Shown in pieces: positions 47,168 through 59,752 of a stretch of DNA of 64,000 bases. The stretch's first letter is position 1. Each line of letters begins with the position of its first letter. The notes below the pieces were generated by a model that ran no database searches, had not been told where the DNA came from, and worked only from the letters and a program-made list of their open reading frames with translations. The stretch is from Floccularia luteovirens (lineage: Eukaryota; Basidiomycota; Agaricomycetes; Agaricales; Squamanitaceae). The stretch covers positions 1,116,001 to 1,180,000 of the forward strand of contig VSJF01000012.1 of the NCBI GenBank assembly GCA_009739215.1. Reading direction: 5' to 3'. Both the position numbers and the translations under genes were made by a program.

Positions 47168-48843
47168 GTGGTGATAATATCCCAGGAACCAGAGCGAACT
47201 TTCGATACTGTGATAAATTTTGTAATTCTTAGCCTTGCATGTAACAGAATCAGGACAGTATAACGAAAAACTTTTTTCGCATTGAGTGATCTTCCAGGTG
47301 CCAAGCTGGTTACCTCGGGTTTAAATAAAGAAATCAAGAAGACAATTCGCAAACTCTGAATCTAGTGCTAAGCTGTGACCATCTTATCACCTAAGCGATG
47401 ATGGAGTTTTTCGACAAAGATGAATCAGATAAGATTTTGATATTCTGATAACAAGAATATGTTGTATGGGAAATCTGCCGTAATTTATCCCTTCGGTCAT
47501 GTAGCGTATCCCGAACTTTAGCAGTTGAGATACGGATGACAGTTATACTGAGATTCATCCGCAGGAGTTGTTCTGTGATCACTGTAGATGTTGGTTGTGA
47601 TTCATAAAGTATGTCCATTGGGTTGATTGTCATTGTCGGAAACAAGCAAGAGTTCTTGAGCATTTCTGGGGACGTTCTGGCGCTGAGCGCTGAATGTTGA
47701 ACAATGGGATATAGATGCAGATCGTCAACGGGTGCTGTCCAATGATTTACAGCACATTCGTGCTCTCAAATGTGGTCAGGCTAACGTAACTCTCGTAGTC
47801 TTGGTTAGTTGCTGTCAGAGTTTCTAATAATGCCTGTATTCTGGTGTATGATAAAGATGCCTGTTCCCGAAGCATTTCTAATTCGTCAGTAGAATACGTT
47901 GTTTATGGACCAGTCAGCAGTAATCAATATATAACAGTGCGCTATTCGCAGATCATGTCATCTCACTACTCAGAGTGAAAAGTATACATTTCACTCTAAG
48001 AGTAAGATGATATGATCCAAGTGCTTATGCATATTTCTGAAGACCGTTTTCCTCGCCTCGCATACGGCGTGATCTTTGTTGGAAGTTCCTGGGACTTGTA
48101 TTTGTAGGCGAGATGAGATAGTGGTGTGGCTTACAAATTAGAGCGAAAGTGAACATATTCAATTGTTCTCTCCACGTTGGCGATTTTTCTCCCTTTGGCT
48201 GAATGCTCATCTTCTCTTCGATCTCGTCAAGTTTGGTAGGTTGTGCCCACTAACAATGGTCAGGATTGAGATCGGCGACGATACATCTTGGAACGAGGTT
48301 AATGATTAAATGCTGAGTTGTAGGGTAAGTTCGGTTATAGCAGCATTCGGGTCTATTGGGAGCAACGTGAGAGTAAGTGGGAACAAGTACGTTGTGAGAG
48401 AACGGAAATTTTTCTATCTCCGGAATCTAATCAGTGACTGATCTTATTGCAAGGTTTCACATAACAGTATGTTCTCTGATAATCAATAACATTTCGCAAG
48501 TGCGTTTAAAAGCGTTAAAACTTGTGGGCCTGTCCCACGAGTCCGATTGTTGTGTCAATAAGAATGGCAACAATGGAGCTGATCCGACGGAATGGAGTTT
48601 CTTATAAACGTACTATAATCCCTCTCGGATAAGACCGAAACGCATTAGTAAGCATAGAACACAGTGAGAGGGCTGGTTTTAGGAGCCTGCTATAATCCCA
48701 TTGTAGTAAGTGACACGCGTCACGTCACGGTCACATTGAGTCGTGACAAACAGTACTTCACTTAGAGAACATATCAAACTATAACATCTACTACATGTCA
48801 TAACATACACTATATATAATATCCCCAATCTCTATTACTATCC
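47168..48843. other. Gene-free stretch before the retroelement cluster
   Basis: 1.7 kb with short ORFs only. The hairpin at 47951-48017 is the one structured element. Base composition becomes more AT-rich towards the retroelement. Confidence 0.5.
47951..48017. repeat. Imperfect 30-bp-arm hairpin
   Basis: A left arm at 47951-47980 and a right arm at 47989-48017 are reverse complements apart from about four differences, around an 8-nt loop AGTATACA. The inner nine pairs (AGAGTGAAA / TTTCACTCT) are exact. It could be a MITE remnant or a structured RNA precursor. Confidence 0.65.
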
Positions 48844-49232
48844 TGTAAGGGGAACCCCAAGTTCAATCTTTTGAACTCTTCAAAACCACTCAGCAATATC
48901 TCGACACCACTTCCTACCCTCAATACAACTTCAACATGCTTACTATCAAGGAGTTATATATTTAGATACAGTTACTAAGGTTGCCACCCATCTAAGATGG
49001 TAACCCTCCTTCAATACCTCTTCTATTTTTATCCACATATATAGCAACACCCCTAGACAGAAATCCTTAGACTTTTCTCTTCGGATTTCCTGTCCAGGTG
49101 AGTAGATAGAATATGTATACTTTACAATATAATAACTTCGGATTTCCTGTCCAGTTCGATGTGCTTCCTGTTTTGCAGCCTGTTGCGACACTTTGAAATA
49201 TGCACTGTGTGAACTGCCCAGTTGCCCTTACA
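48844..49232 (+). repeat. 5' LTR of the chromovirus
   Basis: Starts TGTAAGGGGAACCCC and ends GTTGCCCTTACA (TG...CA). Preceded by TATCC. It differs from the 3' LTR at about 24 sites, all transitions by eye. Confidence 0.93.
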
Positions 49233-49349
49233 GTAGAAAAGTCTCACCAAAAGGACTGGTGCTATTGAGCCAAACCAATTAGCAGGTTTCGCACCTCAAC
49301 ACCCCTCCTTTAGCCACTCTCTCATAGCAGCCTATTGCCTCACATCACC

Positions 49350-50080
49350 ATGAGTGCAGAAGAACATCTCTTTGCCATGGAAAATGCAGTCCATGAAGCC
49401 AATGTGAGAAGTGAAACCCACCAACACATCCTAAATGAGATCCTACAATGACTTAACCAATTATCCACAATTCCCCGAGACTCTCCTGTCCCTACTCCAC
49501 CTCTTTCAATCCTCAAACCAGTTGCAAAGAGCATTGCACCCTTGTGACCTTCAATGCCTAATGATTTCAATGGAGATCGCACTTGAGGCCACTTCTTTCT
49601 CAACTCCTGTCGACTCTATATCATCCTGTGCCCAGAACAGTTCCCTGATGAGCAGCGACATATTCACTAGGCCCTTTCCTTTATGAAAGAGAGTCGAGCT
49701 GCAACTTTCGCACATTGAATCATGCAACGCGAAGCCAAAACTGACCAAGCTGCCTACAATGACTGGACTTGTTTCGAACAGGCCTTCACCACAGAATTCT
49801 GCCCAAAACATGAGACCACTGTTGCTCTTACTACCCTCGAATCAGTTCGATACTTCCAGGGAAAAAGGACTATGGATGAATATGTGGATGAGTTCAAGGA
49901 CTTGATTGAGGAAGCTCGATACACAGATGGTGTTGCAATTATGATGAAGTTTCGCAGAGGCCTCAAACCTCAAATATAGAACAGGATTACAGAGATGGGT
50001 GAAAGCTGCCCAGCAGATGATGATCCTAAAGGCTGGTATAGCATGGCTTGCCTTCTAGACCAGAATCAAACTGCTAATGT
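49350..50080 (+). pseudogene. Chromovirus gag relic
   Basis: Begins MSAEEHLFAMENAVHEAN and soon meets a stop. The middle retains the retrotransposon gag fold with FEQAFTTEFCPKHETTVALT, FQGKRTMDEYVDEFKDLIEEA and MMKFRRGLKPQI, followed by a stop. It is cut off at 50080 by the nested solo LTR; the zinc knuckle and protease are missing. Confidence 0.85.
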
Positions 50081-50456
50081 TGTTGCGACAGCACGATCAC
50101 ATGATGGATTACATAATTCATCAGGTGATGAGTCACACGTGATATGTCACATGATGTGTCACATGACTACACTCACATATGCCCTATGCATCATGTGCAG
50201 TATGACTAAGCATGTTCTATAACCTTCTACAAGGTTCTATGAAGTAGACATGTGACTATGACAGACATAGCACGGACCCTTATGCAAATATGTACATACA
50301 GCTAGAACTGTATATAAGGACACTCTTATGTGAATAGATACCTTGTCCTATTCTATAGGTAGTAGCTAGTAACTAACTGTAAGATGTGAATCTAAGTAAG
50401 CACAAGGTAAGACTTTGAGTTCCTTCACTGTGTCTTGCACACATGGCTGCTCAACA
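50081..50456 (+). repeat. Solo LTR (TGTTG...CAACA family) nested in the chromovirus
   Basis: 376 bp from TGTTGCGACAGCAC to TGGCTGCTCAACA. The internal TATATAAGGACACTC is a promoter-like TATA region shared with the copies at 56803-57179 and 62982-63260. Flanking 5-mers (AATGT and ACAGG) do not match, so no target duplication is left. Confidence 0.82.
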
Positions 50457-50639
50457 ACAGGATCACGTGATTCGACAGGCCGATGCTCAACACATTCGAA
50501 CCTGTTGGTCTGGCCCTGATCCAGTGTTCGATGATGTCGAAACAACCCTCGAAACACAGGACGAAACTCCATTACTGGAGGAGGGAGACCACCTTTTGCC
50601 ACCTGTATGAATACAAATGAGCAGTATATTCATGCAAGT

Positions 50640-53600
50640 GCAACCACCTCACAACGCTTGGCTGAAGCTTCGCAAAAGGCCCTTGGGACTATTCCCAACA
50701 GCATCCCAGAGTATCTCCAAGATTTCGAAGACATCTTCTCCAAGATATCCTTCGATGCCCTTCCAGAATGAAGAACTTGGGACCATGCGATCGAACTCGA
50801 GCCAGGTTCGAAACCAGTATCAACCAAGGTTTACCCTATGTCCCCAAATGAATAAAGTGAGCTTGACCAGTTCTTACAGGAGAACCTCACAACAGGTCGC
50901 ATTCGCCCTTCAAAGTCACCTATGGCTTCACCAGTCTTCTTTATCAAGAAGAAGGATGGATCGCTACGACTAGTACAAGACTATCAAGTACTTAATGCAA
51001 TGACAATCAAGAATCGATACTCTCTCCCCCTCATTTCAGACCTTGTAAACCAACTTCATGGTGCACAGTACTTCACTAAACTAGATGTAAGGTGGGGATA
51101 CAATAATGTTCGCATCAAAGAGGGAGATGAGTGGAAGGCCACGTTTCGCACAAATTGCGGGCTGTTTGAACCCCTTGTCATGTTCTTTGGCCACACAAAC
51201 AGCCCCTCAATCTTTCAGACACTCATGAATAAAGTATTCTACGACCTTATTATGCAGGGTTCAGTATGTGTATACCTCGATGACATTCTTATCTACACCA
51301 AAACTCTGGAAGAACATTGAAACATTTTGTGATCTGTTCTCAAGAAACTGCGCAAACACAAACTATACCTCAAACCTGAGAAATGTGATTTTGAACAAAC
51401 ACAGATTGAATACCTTGGTCTCATTATCTCTAAAGGCCACATTGAGATGGATCCAGTCAAGGTTGCAGGAGTTGCTCAATGGCCCAAACCAAACCACAAG
51501 AAGGAAGTGTAGTTCTTTCTTGGTTTTGTGAATTTTTATCACAGGTTCATACAGGACTTCTTGACACTTGCTCAACCCCTTTTTAACCTCACCAAAAAGG
51601 ACATGTCATAGCAATGGGGGGATGACGAAAACTGTGCTTTCGAGGCCCTCAAAAAGGCTATCACTTCCATACCTATCTTGATGTTCCCTGATGACTCTCT
51701 TCCTTATTGTATCGAAGCAGATAGTTCAGATTTCGCAACAGGTGCAGTGCTCTCACAGGTTTCGCAGCATGATGACAAGCTACATCCCATTGCCTACTTC
51801 TCTAAAAGCCTGAGTCCTGTTGAACAAAACTACGAGATTCATGACAAGGAGATGCTTGCCATCATTCATGCACTCGAAGAATGGTGACACTTTCTCAAAG
51901 GTTCAAAACACAAATTTGAGATCCATACAGATTATAAGAATCTAGAGTATTTCATGTCAGCTAAGAAACTAAACCACAGGCAGGCTCGATAGTCCCTCTA
52001 CCTGGCTTGATTTGACTTTACAATGCACCATCGTCCAGGTCGAACCATGGGTAAATCTAATGCATTGTCTCACAGGGCAGATCATGATACTGGCAATGAA
52101 GACAATTCGAACCTGATTCTCCTGAAACCCAAGTTCTTTGCAGTATGAGCGCTTTTAGGTCTGGAACTCACTGGAGCTGAGCACAATACATTGCGAGACA
52201 TTTGAAACATCTTCCACAATAGCAATCAAGAGGATTTGGTGGCCCAGGCTGCTCAAGCACTTGAAAAGTCAGGAGGGTCATCTGTGCGCTCTGCAGAATG
52301 GTCTAAGTCTGATGGCCTGCTCCACTTTCGAGGCAAGATCTACATGCCTTGAGACCCCAAACTTTGATGCTGCATTGTCGAACAACATCACGATACATGT
52401 ATCACAGGCCATTCTGGACGCTGGAAAACTCTCGAACTAGTGTCTCGCAATTATTGATGGCCACAGATGTCTAGGTATATTAGGGAATATGTAAAGACTT
52501 GCAATCTCTGTCTGCGAACCAAATTGCAGCATCGAAAACCAATTGGGGAGCTTCATCCACTCCCCATACCAGAAGCTCAATGGGATACAGTTAGTGTCGA
52601 CTTCATTGTCGAACTCCCAGATTCTCATGGCTATGATGCAATCATGAATATCATCGACATAGTTTCGAAACGTGCATACTTCATTCCCACAATCACTACA
52701 ATCATAGCCCTTAGTGCAGCTTGCCTATACCTACATAACATCTGGAAACTGCATAGTCTCCCAAAACGTGTGGTCTCGGATCGAGGACCACAGTTTATTG
52801 CACAGTTCACTTGAGAACTTTATTGACTCTTAGGGATCAAACTTGCAGCCACTACTGCTTACCACTCTCAAGGAGATGGTCAGACAGAATGAGTCAATCA
52901 GGAACTTGAACAGTATCTGAGGCTCTTTGTGAGTGAAAGACAGGACGACTGGGATGATCTACTGCCCCTAGCTGAATTCCAGTACAATAACCATGTCCAT
53001 TCTGCAACTCAAGAGACTCCCTTCATGCTCGATACAGGTTGAAACCCTTGCATGGGTTTCGAACCATACCAAACTGCTTCGAACATGGAGACAGTTAATG
53101 AATTCAAGCAATGAATGAGTGAGTCATTGGAAGAAGCAAAGACAGCACTCTCCAAGTCAAAGAAAGAGATGGCACAATACTATGATTGCAGATGTGAACC
53201 AGCTCTAGTCTTCACACCAGGTGACAAGGTATATCTAGATTCAGGTGATATTCGAACCACTCGACCTTCACAAAAACTTGCACATCAATACCTCAGTCCA
53301 TTTATAGTGTTGTGAAGGGTCAGTTCGAATGCATATCGACTTCAATTACCACCATCCCTGAAACGACTCCACCCTGTCTTTAATGTGGTGAAACTACTGC
53401 TTGCAATACCAGATCTCATACCAGATCATTGCACCCCTCGACCCCCTGCACCAGTCCTTGTCAATAATGAAGAGGAGTATATTGTGGATCTCATTCTTGA
53501 TAGTCGCATGTGAAACAACCACCTACAATTCCTGGTACAATGGAAGGGCTATGGGTATGAAGAAAACCAATGGGTTCATGCTGATGATGTTCATGCTCCT

Positions 53601-53735
53601 AACCTCATTACAGAATTTTACTGCTCAAACCCTGGTGCACCTCAACGCATTCGAGCTGCCTTCACCACTATAGACTCTATTGATTCAGTAGCTTCGTGGC
53701 ATTTAGGATGCATTGGGACACTGCTCCTTAGAAGG
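50640..53735 (+). pseudogene. Chromovirus pol relic
   Basis: Reverse transcriptase at about 50765-51320 ([40 protein letters not shown], the active-site VYLDDIL), RNase H at 51660-51900 (CIEADSSDFATGAVLSQ, HDKEMLAIIHALEEW), integrase zinc and core regions at 52400-52950 (TGHSGRWKTLELV, VDFIVELPDSHGYDAI, RVVSDRGPQFIAQF), chromodomain at about 53485-53630 (EYIVDLILDSRM, QFLVQWKGYGYEENQWV). At least a dozen in-frame stops, mostly TGA where Arg CGA is expected and TAG/TGA where Trp or Gln is expected. Confidence 0.88.
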
Positions 53736-53742
53736 GGGGTGA

Positions 53743-54131
53743 TGTAAGGGGAACCCCAAGTTCAACCTTTCAAACCCTTCGAAACCACTCAGCAATACCT
53801 CAACACCACTTCCTACCCTCAATACAACTTCAACATGCTTACTATCAAGGAGTTATATGTTTAGATACAGTTACTAAGATTGCCACCCATCTAAGATGGT
53901 AACCCTCCTTCGATACCTCTTCTATTTTTATCCACATATATAGCAACACCCCTGGACAGAAATCCTTAGACTTTTCTCTTCGGATTTCCTGTCCAGGTGA
54001 GTAGATAGAATATGTATACTTTACAATATAATAACTTCAGATTTCCTGTCCAGTTCGACATGCTTCTTGTTTCACAGCCTGTTGCAACACTTCAAAACAT
54101 GCACTGCGCAAACTGCCCAGTTGCCCTTACA
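53743..54131 (+). repeat. 3' LTR of the chromovirus
   Basis: Exactly 389 bp like the 5' LTR; followed by TATCC, completing the target duplication. Confidence 0.93.
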
Positions 54132-54405
54132 TATCCCATCCCAGCAGTCTGCAGTTGCATTAGTTCTCACATCGCATCTGTGGCAATTATGCCACCTATT
54201 TCATTGGCAAGTTGTATTGAGCCTCCTAGTGCTCTGACTCCCAGACCTATCTTCTTGTGGGAAAATCCCCACAAGTTCTATACTCTGCCAGTTGCTAGTA
54301 CCTACACTGGTATGCAGGCATTGAGACATCCTGAGACACCCTATAAAAGTGTCAAAAGGAGTAGAGAGCTTGTAGACTGTGATAGTCTGCCACAGCAACC
54401 ACAGC
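54132..54405 (+). pseudogene. Copia-type gag fragment
   Basis: FLWENPHKFYTLPVASTYTG and RHPETPYKSVKRSRELVD closely match the minus-strand gag relic at 59753-60550 (FLQENPHKFYALPIASTFTE). The fragment is bounded by the chromovirus on the left and an LTR on the right. The chromovirus inserted into this older element. Confidence 0.65.
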
Positions 54406-54892
54406 TGTTATGACTCTGGACTTTTTCCATATCTCTCTGGACTTTCTCGCATATATTAATAACACAGAACAATTACTTAGTTTCTAGAACAATGGATTCT
54501 CTATTAATAGCAAAATTATGCCATTGTTCTCTCACTCTCATTGTTCTCTCTGTTTCTCTATTGTTCTCTAACTTTCCATTGTATTAATCACCATTGTACT
54601 TTGAGTAGTATAAATAGATAGAATACAAGATCAAGTTCTTTAGCTTGATCTTAGTGTCAACTCTCTTGTACTCTTGTTTACTTGTCTCAACAATAAACTC
54701 TCCTCTCTCTCTCAACAAGTCTCTTAATGTCTGAACAAGTCAAGTAATAGAACTATAAGAACCCAGACCTTTACAAGTTTATTTCAAGAATGTAATCAAC
54801 ATTCTTGAGTCTTAGTCCTAGACTAGTTGTCTAGAGACCCGATCTGTGGTTAGTAACGGAGGTGCCCATCTGTTGCATTATAACACATAACA
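54406..54892 (+). repeat. LTR, TGTTATGAC...CATAACA family
   Basis: 487 bp beginning TGTTATGACTCTGGAC and ending AACACATAACA. It contains AGTATAAATAGATAGAATAC, a promoter-like TATA region, and CTCTCTCTCAACAAG. The inverted TGTTATG / CATAACA termini fit an LTR; flanking 5-mers do not match. Confidence 0.6.
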
Positions 54893-55242
54893 GTCTAGTG
54901 ATAGTTTCACTATGGGGAACATTATCCCATTGATAAATAACATCGAATTCATCACATGTCTGTTTGCAACATTAACAATAGCATCTTCATATTCACAAGA
55001 AAACTGTGTTGTTATATGAGCAGTTGGAACTCTCTACCTTGAGATTAGAGGAAGTACTGGAAGAGGTAAGTGAACCTCCTCCTAAACATTTTAAGTCAAG
55101 AACTCCTGAACCTTGGGAACATTGCCTGGCTCAATCTGACTCAGGTGATTCTGTATCTTTCAGATTGGAGGAAGACTGGGACTATCCATGCAACTACAGA
55201 CTGCTGGAATGGGATAGTAATAGAGATTGGGGATATTATATA

Positions 55243-55590
55243 TGTTGAGTAGCACCCTGTGTTACACACAGTGGAGTGGAACTACCTTACCTTAGAGCTT
55301 ACTTTGTGACTTAGGGACTAGTACTGACTACTACCAATATAATTGGACAAGGGGCATAGTATGAAGTACAAGGTCCTTATATACAGTTTTACTGTATGTG
55401 CATATTTGTAAATAGTGGTCTGTGCTAGATAGTTCCATAAGTCACATGTTCCTTGTAGAATGTTGTAGAACATCAAAGAACATGCTTAGTCATATGACAT
55501 ATAAAGCATATGATGAGTGAGTCATATGATTAGGTCATATGACATATCACATTATATGAATCATGTGATCCTTCACTGATAGTGTTACCG
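55243..55590 (-). repeat. Truncated solo LTR (TGTTG family, reverse)
   Basis: Starts TGTTGAGTAGCACCC and shares, in reverse, the CACTGTG...AACTACC end, CTTATATACAGTTTTACTGTA and the CATATGACATAT repeats with the other copies. The far end is lost at a junction with the next LTR near 55590. Confidence 0.55.
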
Positions 55591-55594
55591 CTAT

Positions 55595-56160
55595 GCGTGT
55601 TATTGTTATAGATAGGAGTTGAGTCGAATGCTAGTCACGTTTCCCTAGCGCGTCGAGGGGTAAAGTCCTCGAACTAGTTACTTTTGCCACTAGTGGGGGC
55701 CTCGTCGAGGTCAATTACGACGGAGGGGGCAGCCAGGCGTTTCAGGCTGCTCGCTGTCTTGCATGCCGTTATATACAACTTGCTAGCCATCCTAGACTAG
55801 GGAGGGAGGATTCGCTTAGTGCACACAGAGGTAGCAGAATAATCAAGCATGTTAGGCAGTATTCAAACTAAGGTCAAGCTGAGGCTTGCCTGTAGTTTGC
55901 ACTATCTTAAATACATAATTTGTACTACTAAGAATAGCCTACAATGAGGCGTATCACTAAGCCTACAAGTCATATAGAAGCGCTACTAGTCATATAGAAG
56001 ACGCGTTGAGTCAAATAGATGCGCGCGTGAGTCAAAAGGTGAAACACAAGAGTCAAGGTGCTAAAGATAGTAAACATGAGGAGATCGCGTTGAAGACGCG
56101 TGTGTTTAAACTGTTCTAAAGTCCAGGGAGATATCGTAAGTCTGGATAAGGTCATAACAT
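55595..56160 (-). repeat. LTR fragment, TGTTATGACC family (reverse), nested
   Basis: Its right end GGTCATAACA with CCAGGGAGATATCG upstream is the reverse complement of the start of the LTR at 62173. It interrupts a TGTTG-family copy, whose terminal piece continues at 56162-56206 in the opposite orientation. Confidence 0.5.
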
Positions 56161-56802
56161 AAGGTAGTTCCACTCCACTGTGTAAACATACAGGATGCTG
56201 CTCAACATTATGGATCTTCAATGCTCTTAGATTTGTTTGTACATTTCTTTAAATCTTTGCTAGATTAGCCCTAGTACAATTAGGCATTTTATCTTGAGTA
56301 TTGACTAGATTTCAACTCATAGGTTTATAGTCTTTAGCACTGATTGCTATTGTGTTTTTAAAGTCTCTTAAAGATTGGATACAGCTTTTCTCAATAAGAC
56401 TTATAATTTCAGGTGTTCCAAGATTGTCTAGAGAGATGAGTCATAGACTTCAACTTGTTTTAAGTGAGCTATTACACCCCTGATAGTGGATGCAGAGTAA
56501 TGCTTCAGCTCAATCTCAAATCCAGGTCTTATACTTCAACCTTACTTTTATGAATTTGCTTAACTTCTTGATTGTGAGTCTAGGAGAAGACCCATGTCTA
56601 GACAATTAAGTCATAGTCAAGCACATCAATGTGATAGATAGACATATTATTTCTAAGTTGTGAGAGTCAAGATCTCTTCAACAACTCATTGAGATGTTTC
56701 TACTATGCTAGAGTAGAGCAGCATATAAATCACTCACTTATGTCCTTGACTTGTATTGTGGTTAGATTTCTAAAAGCATATTCTTAGAAGTTAGTGACTT
56801 CT

Positions 56803-57179
56803 TGTTGAGTAGCCATGTGTGCAAGACACAGTGGAGGAACTCAAAGATCTTACCTTGTGCTTACTTAGATCACACCTTACGGTTAGTGTTACTACTACTA
56901 CCTATAGAATAGGACAAGGTATCTATTCGCATAAGAGTGTCCTTATATACAGTTTCAACTGTATGTACATATTTGCATAAGGGTCCGTGCTATGTCCGTC
57001 ATAGTCACATGTCTACTTCATAGAACCTTGTAGAAGGTTATAGAACATGTTTAGTCATACTGCACGTGATGCATAGGGCATATGTGAGTGTAGTCATGTG
57101 ACATATCATCTGACATATCATCTGACTCATCACCTGACGAATTATGTAATCCATCATGTGATTGTGCTGACGCAACACT
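56803..57179 (-). repeat. Solo LTR with target duplication CTTCT
   Basis: 377 bp from TGTTGAGTAGCCATG to GCTGACGCAACA, reverse complement of the LTR nested in the chromovirus. The five bases on each side are both CTTCT, so this is a clean solo LTR left by LTR-LTR recombination. Confidence 0.85.
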
Positions 57180-59752
57180 TCTTTGAATTACAAGATATCA
57201 GTTCACAATTAGTCATGTAAAGTATAACTATCGGACATAGTCATACACATCATTTGTTTCTTAATATCCTCAATCTTGGTGTAGGTATCTTAATTCAGTA
57301 AACATTGCGTTTAAGCAAAGTTGGAGTATGTAAGATTTCTTCAATATACATCAAGAACTAATGACTTAGATTATCTGTAGCTAATGAAAGTGCTGATAGA
57401 ATCATGATTTGTATGAAAATATTGACAATGTAAAGCTTTAATTATCATGCAAAGTGCAGCAAGTGCAAAGTCAGTTCACCCCTCATTCTGAGCTAAGTAG
57501 TCTCATTGTATAATACAACATCCATGTTCCTAGTGCAATCTTCAGGGTGTCACATTTAGTATGATCAAGGTGGCTAGATAGGTCAGGATGCCTGTGTCTT
57601 TGCCTGATTTCCAGATTGGTTACTAGTTAATTTCTTGTCAATGGACTTCAACCTGAATCCAGTTATTCACTGGAGATTTCATGCAACCACTGCATGAATT
57701 GGTTTCCCAACTAGATACTACTTTCTATATCTCAACCAGATTTACTCAAGTAATTTTATGATTTATTATGCCAGTTTAATCCCTATCTGCAGCTTGGTGT
57801 AGTGCTAATAGTCCTGTAAGGGAGATGAAAGCAAATAGGAGTCTCGTTAGACTCTTCTAATGGATAAGAATAGTGATGTCCCTGTAGACAATTGGGAGAA
57901 TATTTTGCAACAAGTAATTTTTTAGTCAAGCAATCAACTAATTTCTCAACCAAAAGTCTTAGGAATTTCCCTAAGTCTAATGTTTGAATTAACAGAATTT
58001 TAATCAATCAAATGTTTTGTGAGGGAGTGAGATAAATCTCAAAGCTATCACTCATTCTTGTTAGAGGGCTGGATCTTATTGTTATGATGATATCTGCTTT
58101 TTTTTGGAATTGAATTGAAGTAAGAGTTATTGTTGTGGATACACTTTTCAGCATTAGTCTTTATCTCTGTTTAGGGTGTTCAATAAAAAGTCATCAACTC
58201 ATTAGAGTGACAAAGTCATCTGCAATTTACAGAGAGACAATTTATCAAGTCCACTTTAATAAAATTTGAGACAGTTTAGATTTCCAACTTGAACTATATA
58301 GATTTAGATCATTTAAAGAATTTCTCTTCCATTAGTGTTTGGATGTGAAAGAGTGATATGCTAGGACACTTAAGTTTACTAGTCATTTTATATACTATCA
58401 AGTTATACAAAGTAATGCAGCAATCCATATACACTGTGCCCAATGAATGCATTATGTCTTGTTACCCCTTTCTTCATACAGCAAGATTTGAATTCATTTT
58501 GCAATACACCTTTTCAAATAAATGAATGCAGCAGCTTGGTGTAGCACTCACATGAGACTGTTTGAGTCATCAAGGGAGAATATTCTACTTTGATACCTGT
58601 AACTAGAAATAGAAATCTGTTTAAATGTCAGTATAGTTGACCAATGCAGAAGCTATGTTTCAAGCTTGGGAAGGAGAGTCTTACATATTTGCTCTCCACA
58701 GAGTGAATCAGAGTCAAAATGGATGACCTGTTACAATTCTAATGGTGTGGATAATATCAACTTTTTTGCTCAAATACTCTTGGAGTCTCTTGGTATAGAG
58801 AATCCAATCACCATACCAAGTCATCAACCAGATTGGGAGACATGTCTGCAAACTGTAGTAATAACAGGCAATGGTATAAGCAAATGGAATTTTCATGATT
58901 GAATTAGTGTCACCATGTAAATTTCACCAATTGTTCAATAAGAAAGCATACTTTTATAGTCAATTAAGATGAGAGATACCATTCTCTCTATAACATTATC
59001 TCTTTTTGTAACAAAGATTACTCTTTGAGAGCAAGTAGCAGCTCAATCATTGAGTGAAAGGATTCCATGTTAATGGATCAACCTCTCAATGTTCTTTGCA
59101 AGTAAGAGTCTGTAGTATAACTACTTGTGATAAGTCTTTATTGGATAATACTCTTCAAGCTAAGTCTTTGTATAGAAGATAGTGATGAGTACTATGATCT
59201 TCGGAGCTAGTGTTATGCTTCAATGAAGTCCTATTATTCATTTATTGACTTATTGTCTAAAAAGATCTCTAACGATTAAAGAGTTGGAGCTCTCTACTTT
59301 TCCCATTCTTAAGCATCATTAAACAAAGTCTATATTATTAAATAAAGGATACATGTGACAGGGTAAATAATCTGCCCATTTTACTATATGCCATTCAGTT
59401 TACTCAGTGAAGAGGGCACTATTATCACAATCAGACTTTGGATTTACTTTGGAGCTAATGAAGGTACTTGCCTTTCACTCTTATTGCCAGCTTCAAGAGC
59501 ATCTAAGACTCTCTTAATTCCAGCAGCTTGTGCAATCTTCTCATCAACTGCTACCTCTGTCCAACCATTAGCAGGACATGGGTATGCCTGATCCTCATCC
59601 TCTGAACCAAGGGATACACTATCACCTAAATTGGATTATGCCAAATAATGCACTGGTTCAGAGGAGGCAGTTCTTAGACATTTGGCTAGTCATTCACTTA
59701 CCTCTTCTGGTACTTCTTCTCCCATAGTGGAAGAAGATTCAATCCTCTCTCA
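57180..59752. other. Degenerate retroelement interior
   Basis: AT-rich DNA with no ORF over 80 codons. A minus-strand stretch at 58714-58896 (MKIPFAYTIACYYYSLQTC) loosely resembles the C-terminal pol region of copia elements (the IPYREAIGSL block). Probably the pol remains of the same minus-strand copia element as the gag at 59753-60550. Confidence 0.4.

Larger units (their letters stand above)
48844..54131 (+). mobile_element. Ty3/gypsy chromovirus, decayed
   Basis: A complete but dead LTR element of 5.29 kb with two 389-bp LTRs and a 5-bp target duplication TATCC on both sides. Internal order gag, reverse transcriptase, RNase H, integrase, chromodomain is the gypsy (Metaviridae) order, and the C-terminal chromodomain places it among chromoviruses. 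A polypurine tract (AGAAGGGGGGTGA) ends at the 3' LTR. Many in-frame stops interrupt gag and pol. A foreign solo LTR sits where the end of gag and the protease should be. Confidence 0.93.

Noticed and set aside
49350..53735. Reassigned TGA (Trp) code to explain stops in the retroelement
   Set aside because: Stops are TGA, TAG and TAA at Arg, Gln and Trp sites, which fits C-to-T decay, and nuclear genes in the window use TGA, TAG and TAA as normal stops.
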